NCBI GenBank assembly: GCA_039583875.1
Contig: CM077163.1
Coordinates: 110,121,213 to 110,185,212, forward strand
Source: Platanthera guangdongensis
Lineage: Eukaryota > Streptophyta > Magnoliopsida > Asparagales > Orchidaceae
Length of the DNA: 64,000 nucleotides
Direction of reading: 5' to 3'
Each line of letters begins with the position of its first letter. Position 1 is the first letter of the stretch. Below, one piece after another: positions 45,426 through 55,663 of this stretch. Both the position numbers and the translations under genes were made by a program. The notes under the pieces are model-generated. The model did no database searches. It had not been told where the DNA came from and saw only the letters and a list, made by a program, of their open reading frames with translations.

Positions 45426-45770
45426 CCTCTGACCACCCCTCAGCATTTTGAAGAAGGGGGAGCACTTCTCCCCTGCCCGAGAAAGGAAGCGACTCAGCCC
45501 TGCTAGCTTCCCCGTCAACCGTTGGACCTCCTTTGCATTCCGCGGGGAACCCAGCTCCAGGATAGACTTGACCTTGTCTGGATTCGGCTCGACCCCCGCG
45601 GGGGTGAGGAGATGCCCCAAGAACTTTCCCCGGCTGGCCCCAAAGACACACTTAAGGGGATTCAACCGCATCTTATATCTGCGTAGGGTGGCGAAGGTCT
45701 CCTCCAGGTCGCGGAGGTGGGATTCTACATCCCGACTTTTGATCATGAGGTTGTCCACGTATACCTCCAA
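45258..45770 (-). CDS. pol: Element G pol: RT palm end, thumb and connection
   Basis: Begins MEVYVDNLMIKSRDVESHL. The catalytic box, normally YVDD in this lineage, is YVDN (GAC AAC). It continues with ETFATLRRYKMRLNPLKCVFG, KFLGHLLTPAGVEPNPDKV and VQRLTGKLAGLSRFLSRAG, then the start of RNase H. The preceding segment ends MMDRVFK at a TAG near 45787, where a Gln or Trp codon is expected. Confidence 0.86.
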   Translation of the reverse strand: MEVYVDNLMIKSRDVESHLRDLEETFATLRRYKMRLNPLKCVFGASRGKFLGHLLTPAGVEPNPDKVKSILELGSPRNAKEVQRLTGKLAGLSRFLSRAGEKCSPFFKMLRGGQRFEWTKECEETFQALKMQLTQAPLLQWPKEGEDLFLYLGVGAEALSSVLVREEGKR

Positions 45771-45785
45771 ATTCCTCCCCCTCTG

Positions 45786-46631
45786 CTACTTGAAGACCCT
45801 ATCCATCATTTTTTGGTAAGTGGCCCCAGCATTCTTCAGCCCGAATGGCATCATATTGTAGCAGTAGCAGCCGTCCCCTGTGATGAACGAGACATCCTTG
45901 ATGTCCGGGGGGTGCATCCTGATCTGATGGTAACTTGAAAAGGCATCTAAAAAACTCATTACAGAAAAGTCGACGGCTGAGTCAACCAGCGCGTCGATCC
46001 GAGGCAAAGGATAACAGTCCTTAGGACAAGCTTTATTAAGTAGGGAAAAATCGATACACAATCGCCAACCACCGTCTCCTTTTTTGACCATCACAACGTT
46101 GGAGACCCAGCCGGGGTACTGAATCTCGGACACGAAGCCAGCCTTGAGAAGCTTTGCCACCTCCTCCCTGATGGGCTCCGCCAGCTTGTCCGCCGTGGAC
46201 CTCTTTTTCTGCTGAACGGGGCATGTTCCCGGGTCCAGGTTGAGGCGGTGGCAGGCCACATCCGCGTCAACCCCCGGCATCTCCGCGGCGTTCCAGGCGA
46301 AGACGTCCACGTTATTTCGGATGCACTCCAGCATCCTGCCTTGGTCTTCCGGGGTCAGCCCCCCACTGACGCGGATCTTTTCCATCCTCCCCCCTCGAGT
46401 GAGCACCTCCAGCTCCACCACTTCCTCTGTTACCTCCAGCCTGGATTGTTCTGCCCATCCTTCAGCATCCCCTTCCTCCGGGACGGGGACCTCTACCTCC
46501 ATCTCTTCTCCCGCGCCCCTCACTTCGGCTACCTCCTCCTGATCTCCTCTTGCCGCCTCTCCTGCGTGGTCTTTCACTCCTGGCTCCTCCCCTCCTACCT
46601 CCTGCTCGACCTCCTCCATCCTCCGTCCCAT
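45786..46631 (-). CDS. pol: Element G pol: linker and RT finger/palm
   Basis: A 281-codon open segment. The first 110 residues are Glu/Val-rich linker ending VFAWNAAEMPGVDADVACHRL. RT begins with KRSTADKLAEPIREEVAKLL, then GWVSNVVMVKKGDGGWRLCI, DFSLLNKACPKDCYPLPRID, MSFLDAFSSYHQIRMHP and YCYNMMPFGLKNAGATYQKM. These are conserved Tat-type RT blocks including the first catalytic aspartate (SFLDAFS). Confidence 0.88.
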   Translation of the reverse strand: MGRRMEEVEQEVGGEEPGVKDHAGEAARGDQEEVAEVRGAGEEMEVEVPVPEEGDAEGWAEQSRLEVTEEVVELEVLTRGGRMEKIRVSGGLTPEDQGRMLECIRNNVDVFAWNAAEMPGVDADVACHRLNLDPGTCPVQQKKRSTADKLAEPIREEVAKLLKAGFVSEIQYPGWVSNVVMVKKGDGGWRLCIDFSLLNKACPKDCYPLPRIDALVDSAVDFSVMSFLDAFSSYHQIRMHPPDIKDVSFITGDGCYCYNMMPFGLKNAGATYQKMMDRVFK

Positions 46632-46649
46632 CTCCTCGGCTCCCTCCTG

Positions 46650-47273
46650 CTAAGAGATGGTGTTCACCGCGGTGACATAACACTCCCGCGCCACCTTTGG
46701 GTCCCCCCTGACCCTGACCTGGACCCCCTCAGCGTTGAACTTCAAACACTGATGGAAAGACGAGGGGACGCAGCGGAAGGCGCTGATGAGGGGCCTCCCG
46801 AAGATGGCGCTGTAGCTGCTGGGGGCATCCACAATGATGAACTTGTAGTTTCGGGACTGCCCCCCCCCCCCCCCCCCCAAGGTGACATGGAGGCCAACTC
46901 CTCCCTCTACTTCCTTCCTTTCTCCTAAGAACCCGAACAAGGGCCCTTCCGAGGCCAACACCCTCTTAGCCTCCACCTTCATCGCGTCAAACGCCTTTTT
47001 GAAGACGAGGTTGACGGAGCTCTCATTGTCCACGAGGATCCGAGAGACGGTGAAATTTTCGATGGCGGCCTTGATGACCAGCGCATCACAGAACGGATCC
47101 TCGTGATCCGGCATATCACTCCTAGAGAAGGTGATCCTCTCCTCCGGCTGCGGGGTTTGGGATGTAGAGGCGACGCTCCGCCGGTACATGGTGTGGAGGC
47201 TTGCCTTGCGGGAAGCCTCAATCCCCACTCCCCCGTGGATCACTCTGATCCCTCCTCGGGTCCAGACATCCAC
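46650..47273 (-). CDS. pol: Element G pol: aspartic protease
   Basis: A 207-codon open segment. ITFSRSDMPD...HEDPFCDALVIKAAI leads to the active site ILVDNESSVNLVF, in which the usual Gly after Asp-Asn (VDNGSS) is Glu. Then come FGFLGERKEVEGGV, a Gly run encoded by 19 C at 46860-46878, and YKFIIVDAPSSYSAIFGRPLISAF, the typical C-terminal flap. It ends at TAA 46650 next to the RT segment. Confidence 0.85.
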   Translation of the reverse strand: MDVWTRGGIRVIHGGVGIEASRKASLHTMYRRSVASTSQTPQPEERITFSRSDMPDHEDPFCDALVIKAAIENFTVSRILVDNESSVNLVFKKAFDAMKVEAKRVLASEGPLFGFLGERKEVEGGVGLHVTLGGGGGGQSRNYKFIIVDAPSSYSAIFGRPLISAFRCVPSSFHQCLKFNAEGVQVRVRGDPKVARECYVTAVNTIS

Positions 47274-47857
47274 CCGGTCCTCGCAACGATCCTCCTCCGC
47301 CCGAAGCAGGACCTCCTCGATCCTTACTTCCTGCCGCGCCTCCTACTGCTGCTGCCGCTCCCCATTCCCTCTCATCTCCAAGAATTCCGGGCACGTGGCC
47401 GTCGCGTGCCCCTCCTCCTGATGGAAGTCGCAATAGGGCAGCTCCACCCTGACCTCCATTCTCCTCCTCCTCATGATCCCCCTCCTTGCTCCCAAAGCTA
47501 TGGCCATGGCCTCCTCCTGATTGGGGAGCCGGGGCCTCTGGCCCTGCCTCCAGCCCGGAGGGTGGAACTGATCTTGCCTCCCCTGATGGTGACCCCTTCC
47601 GTAGTATCCTCTCGGTGGCCCTTGCCCCTGCCACTCAGGTCTCCAGCCCAGCCGGCGGTCGGGCTCCTGGTGCCCCCACCTCGGCTGTTGTTGCCACTGG
47701 AGCTGCCTTTGCTCCCTCTGCCTAGGTTCTCCCCTTTTCTCCTCCTATGCCTTTTCCCTTCTCGACTCTTTCTCTTCCTCGGTGGCCCACCTGGCTAGCT
47801 TTCTTGCGAACTCCGGATTCGATGCCTCCCCGTCGACCTCTCTCGCCGCCCTCTCCA
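47274..47857 (-). pseudogene. gag: Element G gag C-terminal part with CDFH zinc finger
   Basis: Continuing from the capsid, the - strand reads a Gln/Arg-rich region and then YCDFHQEEGHATATC near 47395-47445. This is the Tat-type zinc finger (C-x2-H-x4-H-x4-C pattern). It is broken by at least two stops (near 47345 and 47740). The overlapping ORF 47218-47634 in another frame is not the coding frame. Confidence 0.72.
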
Positions 47858-48286
47858 TCAACTCCTCGTAGGAGAGAGGGGAACTCTCTTCAGCTCCATT
47901 CGGAAGAACCCCTGCTGCAGGCCCAGGGTAAAGGACATCATCAGACTATGGCCCGACATCTCTTGGACCTGGGTGACTTCCTCCTGAAATCGATCCACAT
48001 AGCTCCCCAACGTCTCGTTCACTCCTTGCTTAATGTGGAACAAGGACTCAGACTCCTTCTTCCTCTTCTTCGAAGTAGTGAACCTCAGCATGAACCCTCG
48101 GCGCAAGTCCTCGAAGCAGTAGATGGAACTAGCCGGCAGCTGGTGGAACCACTCCCTCGCCTTCTCCCGGAGAGTGATGGCGAAGAGTCGGCATTTGAAT
48201 CCGTCCGACATCTGTCGGATGGAGACCACATCCTCGAACCATTGGACATGCTGGACCGGGTCTCCCTTCCCAGTGTAGTAAGACAT
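47858..48286 (-). CDS. gag: Element G gag: capsid domain
   Basis: A 142-codon open segment. MSYYTGKGDPVQHVQWFEDV, CRLFAITLREKAREWFHQLP, FEDLRRGFMLRFTTSKKRKK, SLFHIKQGVNETLGSYVDRF and MMSFTLGLQQGFFRMELKR form the retrotransposon gag domain of Tat/Athila type. It ends prematurely at a TAG near 47858. The N-terminal part (48702-48353) is in another frame across a run of 21 C (48353-48373), a probable slippage frameshift. Confidence 0.85.
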   Translation of the reverse strand: MSYYTGKGDPVQHVQWFEDVVSIRQMSDGFKCRLFAITLREKAREWFHQLPASSIYCFEDLRRGFMLRFTTSKKRKKESESLFHIKQGVNETLGSYVDRFQEEVTQVQEMSGHSLMMSFTLGLQQGFFRMELKRVPLSPTRS

Positions 48287-48373
48287 CTCGGGTTCCCTGA
48301 ACCCATCTGGGACTGGAGCTGAGGAGACCAGCTCGCTGAAAGGACTGCCCCGCCCCCCCCCCCCCCCCCCCCC

Positions 48374-48702
48374 ACTGGGCGAGCCGGCGAGTCTCGCGAG
48401 CCCAACTCGCCGAACCTACCGCGGCTTGCCGAGCCGGGGAAAAGCTCGCGCCCCGGGAGCTCGCATCCTCGGCCTTCCTCAGCCACTTCCTTTCCAGCTC
48501 GCCGGCCAGGGGCGTCCTCGCCCAAAGAGGGGGAGGCCGCGATCTGGGCTGCTAGAGTCGAGTACTCGGCACGCGCGCCGAGTGCGATCTTGACGAGGCC
48601 CAGCACCTCGTTCCTGAAGTCCTCCAACATCCCTACTATTGCGAGAGGCGGGGGGGGGGGGGGCGGCGAGTCTTGCCTGTCAGATCCTTGTCCTCCCGTC
48701 AT
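48374..48702 (-). pseudogene. gag: Element G gag N-terminus
   Basis: ATG at 48702, MTGGQGSDRQ, a Pro run from 14 G at 48650-48663, then MLEDFRNEVLGLVKIALGAR and an Arg/Gly-rich region up to the C-run at 48353-48373. The low-complexity N-terminus is typical of Tat gag. The frame does not continue into the capsid because of the homopolymer. Confidence 0.65.
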
Positions 48703-48757
48703 TGAGCTCGCCGAAGCTTTCCTGCACTGACCACTCTCCACGCTCACCGCACCAAAA

Positions 48758-49604
48758 TGTTGAAACCGGAACCCGACCTCTTGTGGAATTCGACCCTTGG
48801 GGAAGGGGTGGTCTCGCGCCTACTTTGCTACTGTAAGAAAACAACGAAGAAGACAAGAAGAAACAGACCCAAGGGCTCGGCAGGGAGGTCCCACCACAAA
48901 ACCGGAAGATCTCTGAGCGCTTCCCCTCCTTAGCCAGAAGCCGAGCTATGGTACCCTCAGAGAGCACTTGAAAACGAGAGTAAGGAGGCACTAAAAGTGT
49001 GCCCCCTGAGGTACCCCCTTGGGTCTTATTTATAGTTTTTTGGTGTCTGAACTGCCAATAACCAAAAGAACTGACCTGAAAATGCCAAAAAGCCCCTGGT
49101 TGGGTCTGCCAACAACCAAACTCTTCTGTCCTTAGTAGCTATGCGCAGTCCAGCCTGGTCTGCCAACAGCGTGGCTCCGCCATTCTGAGGGGCTATTCGC
49201 ACCCCTGGGGAGTCAGCGCGCCTCCAATCCCCCTCCGCGGGAGGCGGGCAAGACCTTGCTCCAGTGGTCCGCCTATTCTTCCTGGGTGAGCGCGAGCCGG
49301 ACCGCCGCGACCTGCCTGTCTTCTGCCGGGGCGGGTAGGCAACCAGGTCGCGTGTAGGGGCTGGCAGGTGGCCATCGCGACCCCCCAATCGGCTCGCTAG
49401 CCGCGGGTCGCTGAACCCGTCCGCTTTGGTCAGCGATTCTCTGCGTGACCCGCTCGCTCGCCTCGCCCGGCTCGCTCGCCTGAAATGGGCGGGAGCGAGC
49501 CAGCCCTCCTGTCGTATATCTGTTCGCCGCTTGGGTGCGGGTCGCGGGGCTAGGTGTGCTCGACTTCCCTGGCGGGACCCGCTCGCCGGACACGGGGTTG
49601 TACA
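48758..49604 (-). repeat. Element G 5' LTR (847 bp) with TATA box
   Basis: Partner of 37433-38280. On the - strand CTATAAATAAG at about 49024-49034 would drive gag-pol. The sequence inside the element next to it reads TTTTGGTGCGGTGAGCG on the - strand, occupying the primer-binding position; I do not recognise the tRNA. Confidence 0.9.
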
Positions 49605-51131
49605 CAAGGGTCTGCTGATTTCTACAAGAAGGTTAGGAGCATGTATTGCGTATAAAGAATAAGCTGCAAGTACCTGAATGGGACTTGCAGGTGTGTGCTA
49701 ATCTCTAAAAAGGGAAGAGTTAGACGCAGATAATATATGAAAGAAGCTTGCAAGTACCTATGGGGAGGGCTTGCAAGTGTTTGCTAATCTCTGCAAAAAG
49801 AAGAGTTAGAAGCAAACATATATATGAAAGAAGCTTGCAAGTACCTGGGAGAAGGCTTGCAAGTGCTTGCTAATCTCTGCAAGGAGAAGAGTTAGAAGCA
49901 AACATATATATGAAATAATCTTGCAAGTACCCGGGAGAGGGCTTGCAAGTGTTAACTGTTGATGAGATAAGGCCGATATGAACAAATGGCAAAGAAAATG
50001 CCTGATGAACTCTTTATCATGAAGCCCAGATCAATAAATCGAGCGTTAACTGTTGATATAGCCCGATGGACATGTTCAGATTAGCAGTGAAGGAACTTGA
50101 CGAATTCTGTCAATCTTAACTAGATTGCAATAGCATGGCTTGATGATCGAGGAAAGATTTTTTGATCAATGTTTGATACCATTAGATTTTGATAAGAGAT
50201 AATGAATAGCTCTGTGAATCTTCATCTGATAGCGCTTAAGCAGGCGGTGAATAGAAAATGAGAGTAATAGAGCTTGTAAGTCATCATCTGATGGGGCTTT
50301 GAGCAAGCGATGTATATAAGATGAGCATGAGCAAAATGAATGCAAGAAATCCCTTTGGTAGGTCGGATTAACCTGTTCATCTATGAAAGAGGACAGTTGA
50401 CAAAAAAGGAGCACTAGCTATACTCCCTTGATAGAGCACAAAAGGGAGACATGCGCAAAAAATCCTAAGAAGGAAGCGACATATGCACTGCTCTCTTGCC
50501 TCGGGTACAATCATCACTGATCAATGAGACTAGTTGCGCCAAGTGGCCTATTGCTTGTCTATGGATTGATCAGTGGAATTGTGGGAACCCGCGATGGCAC
50601 GGATCGAGAGTACCAGAGAGTGTTCGGCCATCACAGTCATGTGATGATCGAAGAGACAAGGCTACGCTTGATCACCATTGCTTGTCAAGCAAAGATCATC
50701 ACAACTGTAATGTATCCTTTGCGAAGCACAGTAGAGCTAACACATGGGGCTCCCCTAGCACACACTCTATGTCAGATGCCAGCTAGGATCCTAAGTCTGA
50801 AGCCCAACATCGTAGATTGAATGGCTCCCACTACACATATGGGTATACTCCCGCCATATGTGGTCGAAGCGGTGGTGCCAGAGAACAAACTATGGAGGGA
50901 GCATTCCAGACTTAGAGATATCTCATTGGTGTAGTGATCTCTTTGGCAAAGAGAAAAAATAGAGGAGGAAGCATCACAAGAGGGGAACTGTGTCAGTATG
51001 AGATCCCTGATAAAAGCTTTTTTTAAAAGCAAGAATGAACACTGAGAAGTGTTTTGTAAAATGAAAATGTTCGAAAAACATGAAGAGTAGAGTAAGGGTA
51101 ACCGATAGTGGGTGTGAGGAGCTTTGAGGAC
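49605..51131. other. Element F internal region: 86-bp tandem repeat and unrecognised sequence
   Basis: 49605-49609 is the right TSD of G. At 49640-49950 there are units of 86 bp, each with CTTGCAAGTACC, GGCTTGCAAGTG and TCTGCAAAAAGAAGAGTTAG; unit starts lie at 49748, 49834 and 49920. 49950-51131 is non-coding on inspection. A + strand ORF (50524-50820) and its shadow have no recognisable domain, and the expected pol is absent. Confidence 0.6.
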
Positions 51132-51884
51132 TCATGAATGTGATGGGTCACCCTTCTGGAGCAGATGTTGAATTTTACCCTCCTTCAGCATTTCTTGCAC
51201 TAATCGCTGAAAAGCTCTGCAATCCACTGTTGCATGACCCTTTTCTCTGTGATACTCACAGTATTGGTCAGAGTTTTTGCCCTTCCGATCAGCAGGCTGA
51301 GGGCCCATACTGCTTGTTTTGCTCTTGATGGTGTGAGTTGCCCCACCCAAAATATTATCAACTTTAGATCCTTTGCGTTGGAAGAGACGTTGATGACTTC
51401 GGAAACATCCATTTTTCTTTTCTTGCGATTGAAGACACTTTGGGGGAGAGTATGGAGGTTGTTCGGTAGGGAGCAAAACCTCTGGGCCTCTCTTCCTCCT
51501 AGTGAGAAGTTCAGGTGACTTCATTGGGTGATTGGAGGTGTACACGGTTGTTTGAGGGCTGAGTTTGCAGACACTTTCTTCTTGCTCGATAACTGGAAAC
51601 TGTACAGCGACTGTGGCCTGGCTGGATGGATAACTTACCAGATAAGCATAAGGGCCAACTGGCAGAAGAGTCGGCATATTAAAATGTTAATTCACCACTT
51701 CTGGGTTAACTATAGCAACTGGTGCTACTACAGGTTGAGAGTCTAGTCGCTGAATTATAGTGGCTATGGTGTTATTGATCGCTGCTATCTGCTGGGAAGT
51801 TTCACGATGTGTCAGCAAGAGGGCTTCCCAAAGAGCGTCTTCACTGGTAGGAGGAATGTTTTGAGAGGGTTGGCGGTCTGACAT
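51132..51884 (-). pseudogene. gag: Element F gag remnant with zinc finger
   Basis: MSDRQPSQNIPPTSEDALWE begins at 51884 and runs to a TAA at 51687. The same frame continues from 51677 to 51132 and ends with YCEYHREKGHATVDCRAFQRL, then VQEMLKEGKIQHLL. The C-x2-H-x4-H-x4-C zinc finger followed by a leucine-rich helix is the usual end of Tat/Athila-type Gag. The central capsid domain appears deleted. No protease follows. Confidence 0.7.
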
Positions 51885-51929
51885 GGCTAACTGTCGCTGT
51901 TCACCGTCTGATCGGATCTGAAGGCCGCA

Positions 51930-53830
51930 TGTTAACTATTGATGCGCGAAAACGGCACCGGGGCAGCTGACACGGAGGGAGGTGTTCGATCTCACAAGCT
52001 AGGAGAGGAAGAGGATGAAGGTTACGGGGATAAAGGAGAAGAGGGAAGCTTCTGAGTGCTCGAGAGTGGAGCAAGCATCTTGTCAAGGAGTTGCGGGGAT
52101 AGAGGAGAGGGTTGAGAGCAGAGGAGAAGCTTGATCAACAAAGAAGGTTGATCAAGAGAGGAGGAGGTTGATCAGGAGAGGAGGAGGTTGATCAGGAGCT
52201 GTCGAGCAGACGGTTAATATGAAGGTCGTGCTTGCAGGTTGGTTGTCGAGAGAGCTGAGCTGAGCTAGGAAGAAGAGAAAGAGAGGGGGCCGCTAGCAGC
52301 AGCAACAACAGACTTCTCCCGCCGCGGCTTGAATGCCACTCTTGCGACGGGTTTTCCTTTTATTAATATCGAGAGTTACAAGCTTGCCAATACACATTTA
52401 CAACAAAGCAATAAAGCGGTACAAAAGGAAGCTGGCGGCTAAGGAAGAAGAATTCCAGAGGAGACCGCGCTGACTGAAATGCGAAGCTGGCAGGTTGCGC
52501 GGTTAAGCAAAGGAAGCAGACCGCGCGGACTGGAGATCCAGGTCGGCAGGCCGCACGACTAAAGGCGCAGAGGCGGGTGCGGTCTGAGAAACGGAGTCCG
52601 CAGGATCTAGCCTGGCTGGCTGACTTTGGGCGCGAGAGCGATCCTTCGAGCGTAGTGACCCCTCCAAATGAGAGGCATGGTGGGCTATTTATAGGCCCGA
52701 GGAGGTAACGGCCTGCGGTGACGTTACCCCCGGTGAGACGGTAACTTGAGCGATATGGAAACGTAGTCCGCCGAGTCCGCAACAGGCCGCGCGGACTGGT
52801 ACTGGGTACTGGAGCCAGAGCTGCTGGCAAAAATGGGAGACTTAGTGGCGGACTGCGATGCGGGTTCGCGGAGTCCGTCACTGTAGAGCTGGGACTGTCT
52901 GCCTACTGCTAGGGTGGCGGAAGCTGGAAGCTATGTGGCGGACTGCGAGGATAATCCGCGGAGTCCGCCACTACTGAACTGATCGAGCTGCGAAGGGATG
53001 CTAGCTAGAGAGAGCCCGCGGAGTCCGATGAGTCCGCACAAGGCTATGCAGACTGGGACTGCTTTCTGGAGGACTTGATGAGTGGCGGACTGGAAGGAGT
53101 CCGCCACTACTAATTGAGTCCGCAAGGAGGCTGCGGACTGAGGGAGGAACTGGCACTACTGGCTGAACCTGCGACAGGCCTGCGGACTGAAGAGGAGTTG
53201 ACCCCGCAGCTGTTGAGAAGCTGGTGTTGGCTAAGGAAATGGCGGACTGCATAGAGAGTCCGCCGAGTCCGTCGAGTCTGCGACTGCTGCATGGTCGAGT
53301 CCTCTTGCGTTGGAGATGGAGAGCCTGGCTTTTGAGGCTATTGGGGTTCACCAATGAAGGCGTACTGGAAGTTTAGATCACACTTCGAGTCCGCCCAGCT
53401 CGCGAGGAACTTGGTGGTTGCTGCTGGTCTTAGCGGATAGCCGGATATGGAGTCCGCGCCCTGTATACGGGCTGGAGGTGTCGACTGCCCGTGTTGCTGG
53501 GTGAAGGGATATGCGACCTGTTGCTAGCCTGGGCGGATAGGAAGTTGAGTCCGGCAGAGAGAGACCGGTGGATATAACCTCGCGGTTAAGCCGAAAAGGG
53601 GGCAGCCTGCAGAGGCGGACTATGGAAGCAGTCCGCGGGCCCTGTCGACCAAGGGAAGGAGCCCGGCCTGGTTGGTCAGACCGCTGAGACCGCGCAGGCC
53701 ACGTGGCCTGAGCGGACAGATAATTCTGTCTGCCCAACCTAGGGAATCACGGCCTCCAGGAGGAACCCGAGGCAGGCTACGATGAGCGAGCTGGCTCCCT
53801 TGGGAAGGATCGCCGATTTCAGGGTTAACA
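51930..53830 (-). repeat. Element F 5' LTR (1901 bp) with TATA box
   Basis: Starts TGTTAACTATTG and ends CAGGGTTAACA. The TATA box CTATAAATAG on the - strand is at 52685-52694. It carries the same GCGGACT/AGTCCGC hairpins as its partner, for example 53082-53107. Confidence 0.9.
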
Positions 53831-53835
53831 AGTGG

Positions 53836-55430
53836 CGCCAGACCTTCAAAGCAAAAATGACTGCTCCCATCTCAAGGTCATGCACCGGGTAGTTTTGCTT
53901 GTGCTTCTTCAACTGGCGAGACGCTTACGCAATCACATGGCCCTTCTGCATCAGTACAGCTCCCATACCCTGGTAGGAAGCGTCGGTGTAGACCCGAAAT
54001 CCTTCTCTCCCCGGGGGGAGAGCAAGTATGGGAGCCGAGGTGAGTCGTTCCTTCAGCTCCTAGAAAGCCGCCTGGCACTGCGGGGTCCAAACGAAAGGTA
54101 CCTCCTTCTTGGTCAAAGATGTGAGTGGGAGGGCAATTCGAGAGAATCCCTCCACGAACTTCCGGTAATAACCGGCAAGTCCTAGGAAACTTTGTACGTC
54201 GGTGGCTGCCTTCAACTACGGCCAATCTCGAACTTCCTGAATCTTTGCCGGATCCACTGCCAACCCGGCTCCACTGATAATATGGCCTAGGAAGCCTACC
54301 TCCTTCAACCAGAACTGACATTTTGTGAACTTTGCATATAAATGATTCTCCCGCAGTCTCTGTAGGGTCAATGCCAGATGGTGAGTGTGCTCCTCCTCAA
54401 TTCTCGAGTAGATGAGGATGTCATCGATAAACACAATGACAAACACATCTAGATACTCCTTGAAAACCTGGTTCATGAGGGTCTTTAACACTGATGCTGC
54501 ATTCGTGAGCCCGAAGGGCATCACTGAAAACTCGAATAGTCCGTACCTACTACTGAAGGCGGTCTTTGGAATATCCTCTTCTCGAATCCGTAGCTGGTAA
54601 TAGCCTGACCTCAAATCAAGTTTTGAGAAGAAATGCGCTCCTTACAGTTGGTCGAACAACTCGTCAATCCGTGGGAGCGGGTATGTATTTTGGACTGTCA
54701 ATCTGTTTAGCGTTCGGTAATCAATACACAAGTGGAGACTTCCGTCCTTCTTCTTGACAAATAGCACCAGGGCTCCCCACGGCGAAGAGCTTGGCCGGAC
54801 AAACCCTGCCTCTACTAGTTCCTGCAACTGACTTCGAAACTCTGCCAACTCCTTCGGGGCCATCCGGTAAGGAGCCCTTGATGCCGGCTTGGCCCCCGGC
54901 ACAAGCTGTATCTAGAAATCTTGGTAATTTTTCTGGGAAGAGGTCCGCAAAATCCCGCACCACCGGGATACCTGATATAGAATCTGTGGCCTCCGCCATT
55001 TCAAATAGAACTTGATAAACCTCCTCCCCCTATAGATAGGCCTTAACGGCCTGAACTGATGATAAGAGAATACGGGAGGCGAGTCTTATACCTTCGATAA
55101 TAATAAAAGAGTCGGCGTGCCTCACGGTGATCCTCTTCGCTTGGCAATCAATCTGGGCATGGTTCCAGTGCAACTATGTCATGCCCAAGATCAGCTCGAA
55201 GACTGGAATCCTTAGGATCGTTGCAGATACTTCGAATGACTTCCCACCAATTTCCGCCTCCATGTTGCAGTGGGCAGAGGTGGTTAACTCTGATCCGTCG
55301 GGTAGACGCACCCTCCTCATCAGGCCTGTGAACCGCTCCACTCCTTCCAGCACTTCCAGAAAGGCCTCTGACACAAATGAGTGTGAGGCACCCGTGTCGA
55401 ACAGAGTATAGGCGGGCTTGCCGCTGATGA
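53836..55430 (-). pseudogene. pol: Element D pol: protease, RT and RNase H N-terminal part
   Basis: Protease: [20 protein letters not shown] near 55410-55350, then VRLPDGSELTTSAHC and [96 protein letters not shown] (intact FIDD) and [20 protein letters not shown]. RNase [15 protein letters not shown] and [15 protein letters not shown], cut by element F. In-frame stops occur near 55174, 54642, 54216 and in the RNase H part, and a frameshift lies near 54910. Many are TAG. Confidence 0.85.
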
Positions 55431-55663
55431 AGACTATACCTGGGACGGTTAAATGTCTCAGTATTCTATAACGGGTTTTCTTTCCTAGTTATTCTACCGA
55501 GTGCAGTTCTACCAATTTGACAATTGAGAGAAGGGAATTCTATTTAAACAATTAAACATCTGGGCGTACCTGCTATGACCTACTCTGGGTTCCGAGGCTG
55601 CGCCAGGTCCAAAGCATACACCTGCTCTCTTTCTTGTCTATGATTCCCTCCCTAGTATCCACG

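Larger units (their letters stand above)
37433..49604 (-). mobile_element. Element G: 12.2-kb Tat-lineage (Retand-like) Ty3/gypsy retrotransposon
   Basis: LTRs 37433-38280 and 48758-49604 (848 and 847 bp) begin TGTTGAAACCGG and end GGGGTTGTACA. The flanks are CAAGG at 37428-37432 and 49605-49609. The - strand encodes gag with a CDFH...H...C zinc finger, protease, RT, RNase H, a second RNase H, then integrase; the dual RNase H is diagnostic of the Tat lineage. Between integrase and the 3' LTR are a 72/145-bp tandem array and two + strand genes, as known for antisense ORFs in this lineage. The catalytic motifs of protease, RT and integrase each carry a substitution. Confidence 0.93.
35044..53830 (-). 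mobile_element. Element F: gag-only (non-autonomous) LTR retrotransposon, carrying G
   Basis: LTRs 35044-36937 and 51930-53830 end GGGGTTAACA / CAGGGTTAACA. The flanks are AGTGG (35039-35043 and 53831-53835), and removal restores the RNase H of D. Outside element G the interior is only about 2.8 kb: gag remnants (51132-51884), 86-bp tandem repeats and unrecognised sequence. There is no RT or integrase. The Gag zinc finger (CEYHREKGH...C) and the polypurine tract shared with G point to a Tat-lineage relative, so F may have been mobilised by enzymes of such an element. Confidence 0.88.

Noticed and set aside
46240..47798. Ser/Pro/Leu-rich + strand ORFs opposite protease and gag of element G
   Set aside because: Shadows of the coding strand in GC-rich sequence; the - strand has clear protease and zinc-finger motifs.
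50524..50820. 98-codon + strand ORF in element F
   Set aside because: No recognisable domain and a second frame overlaps it; could not be supported as a gene.
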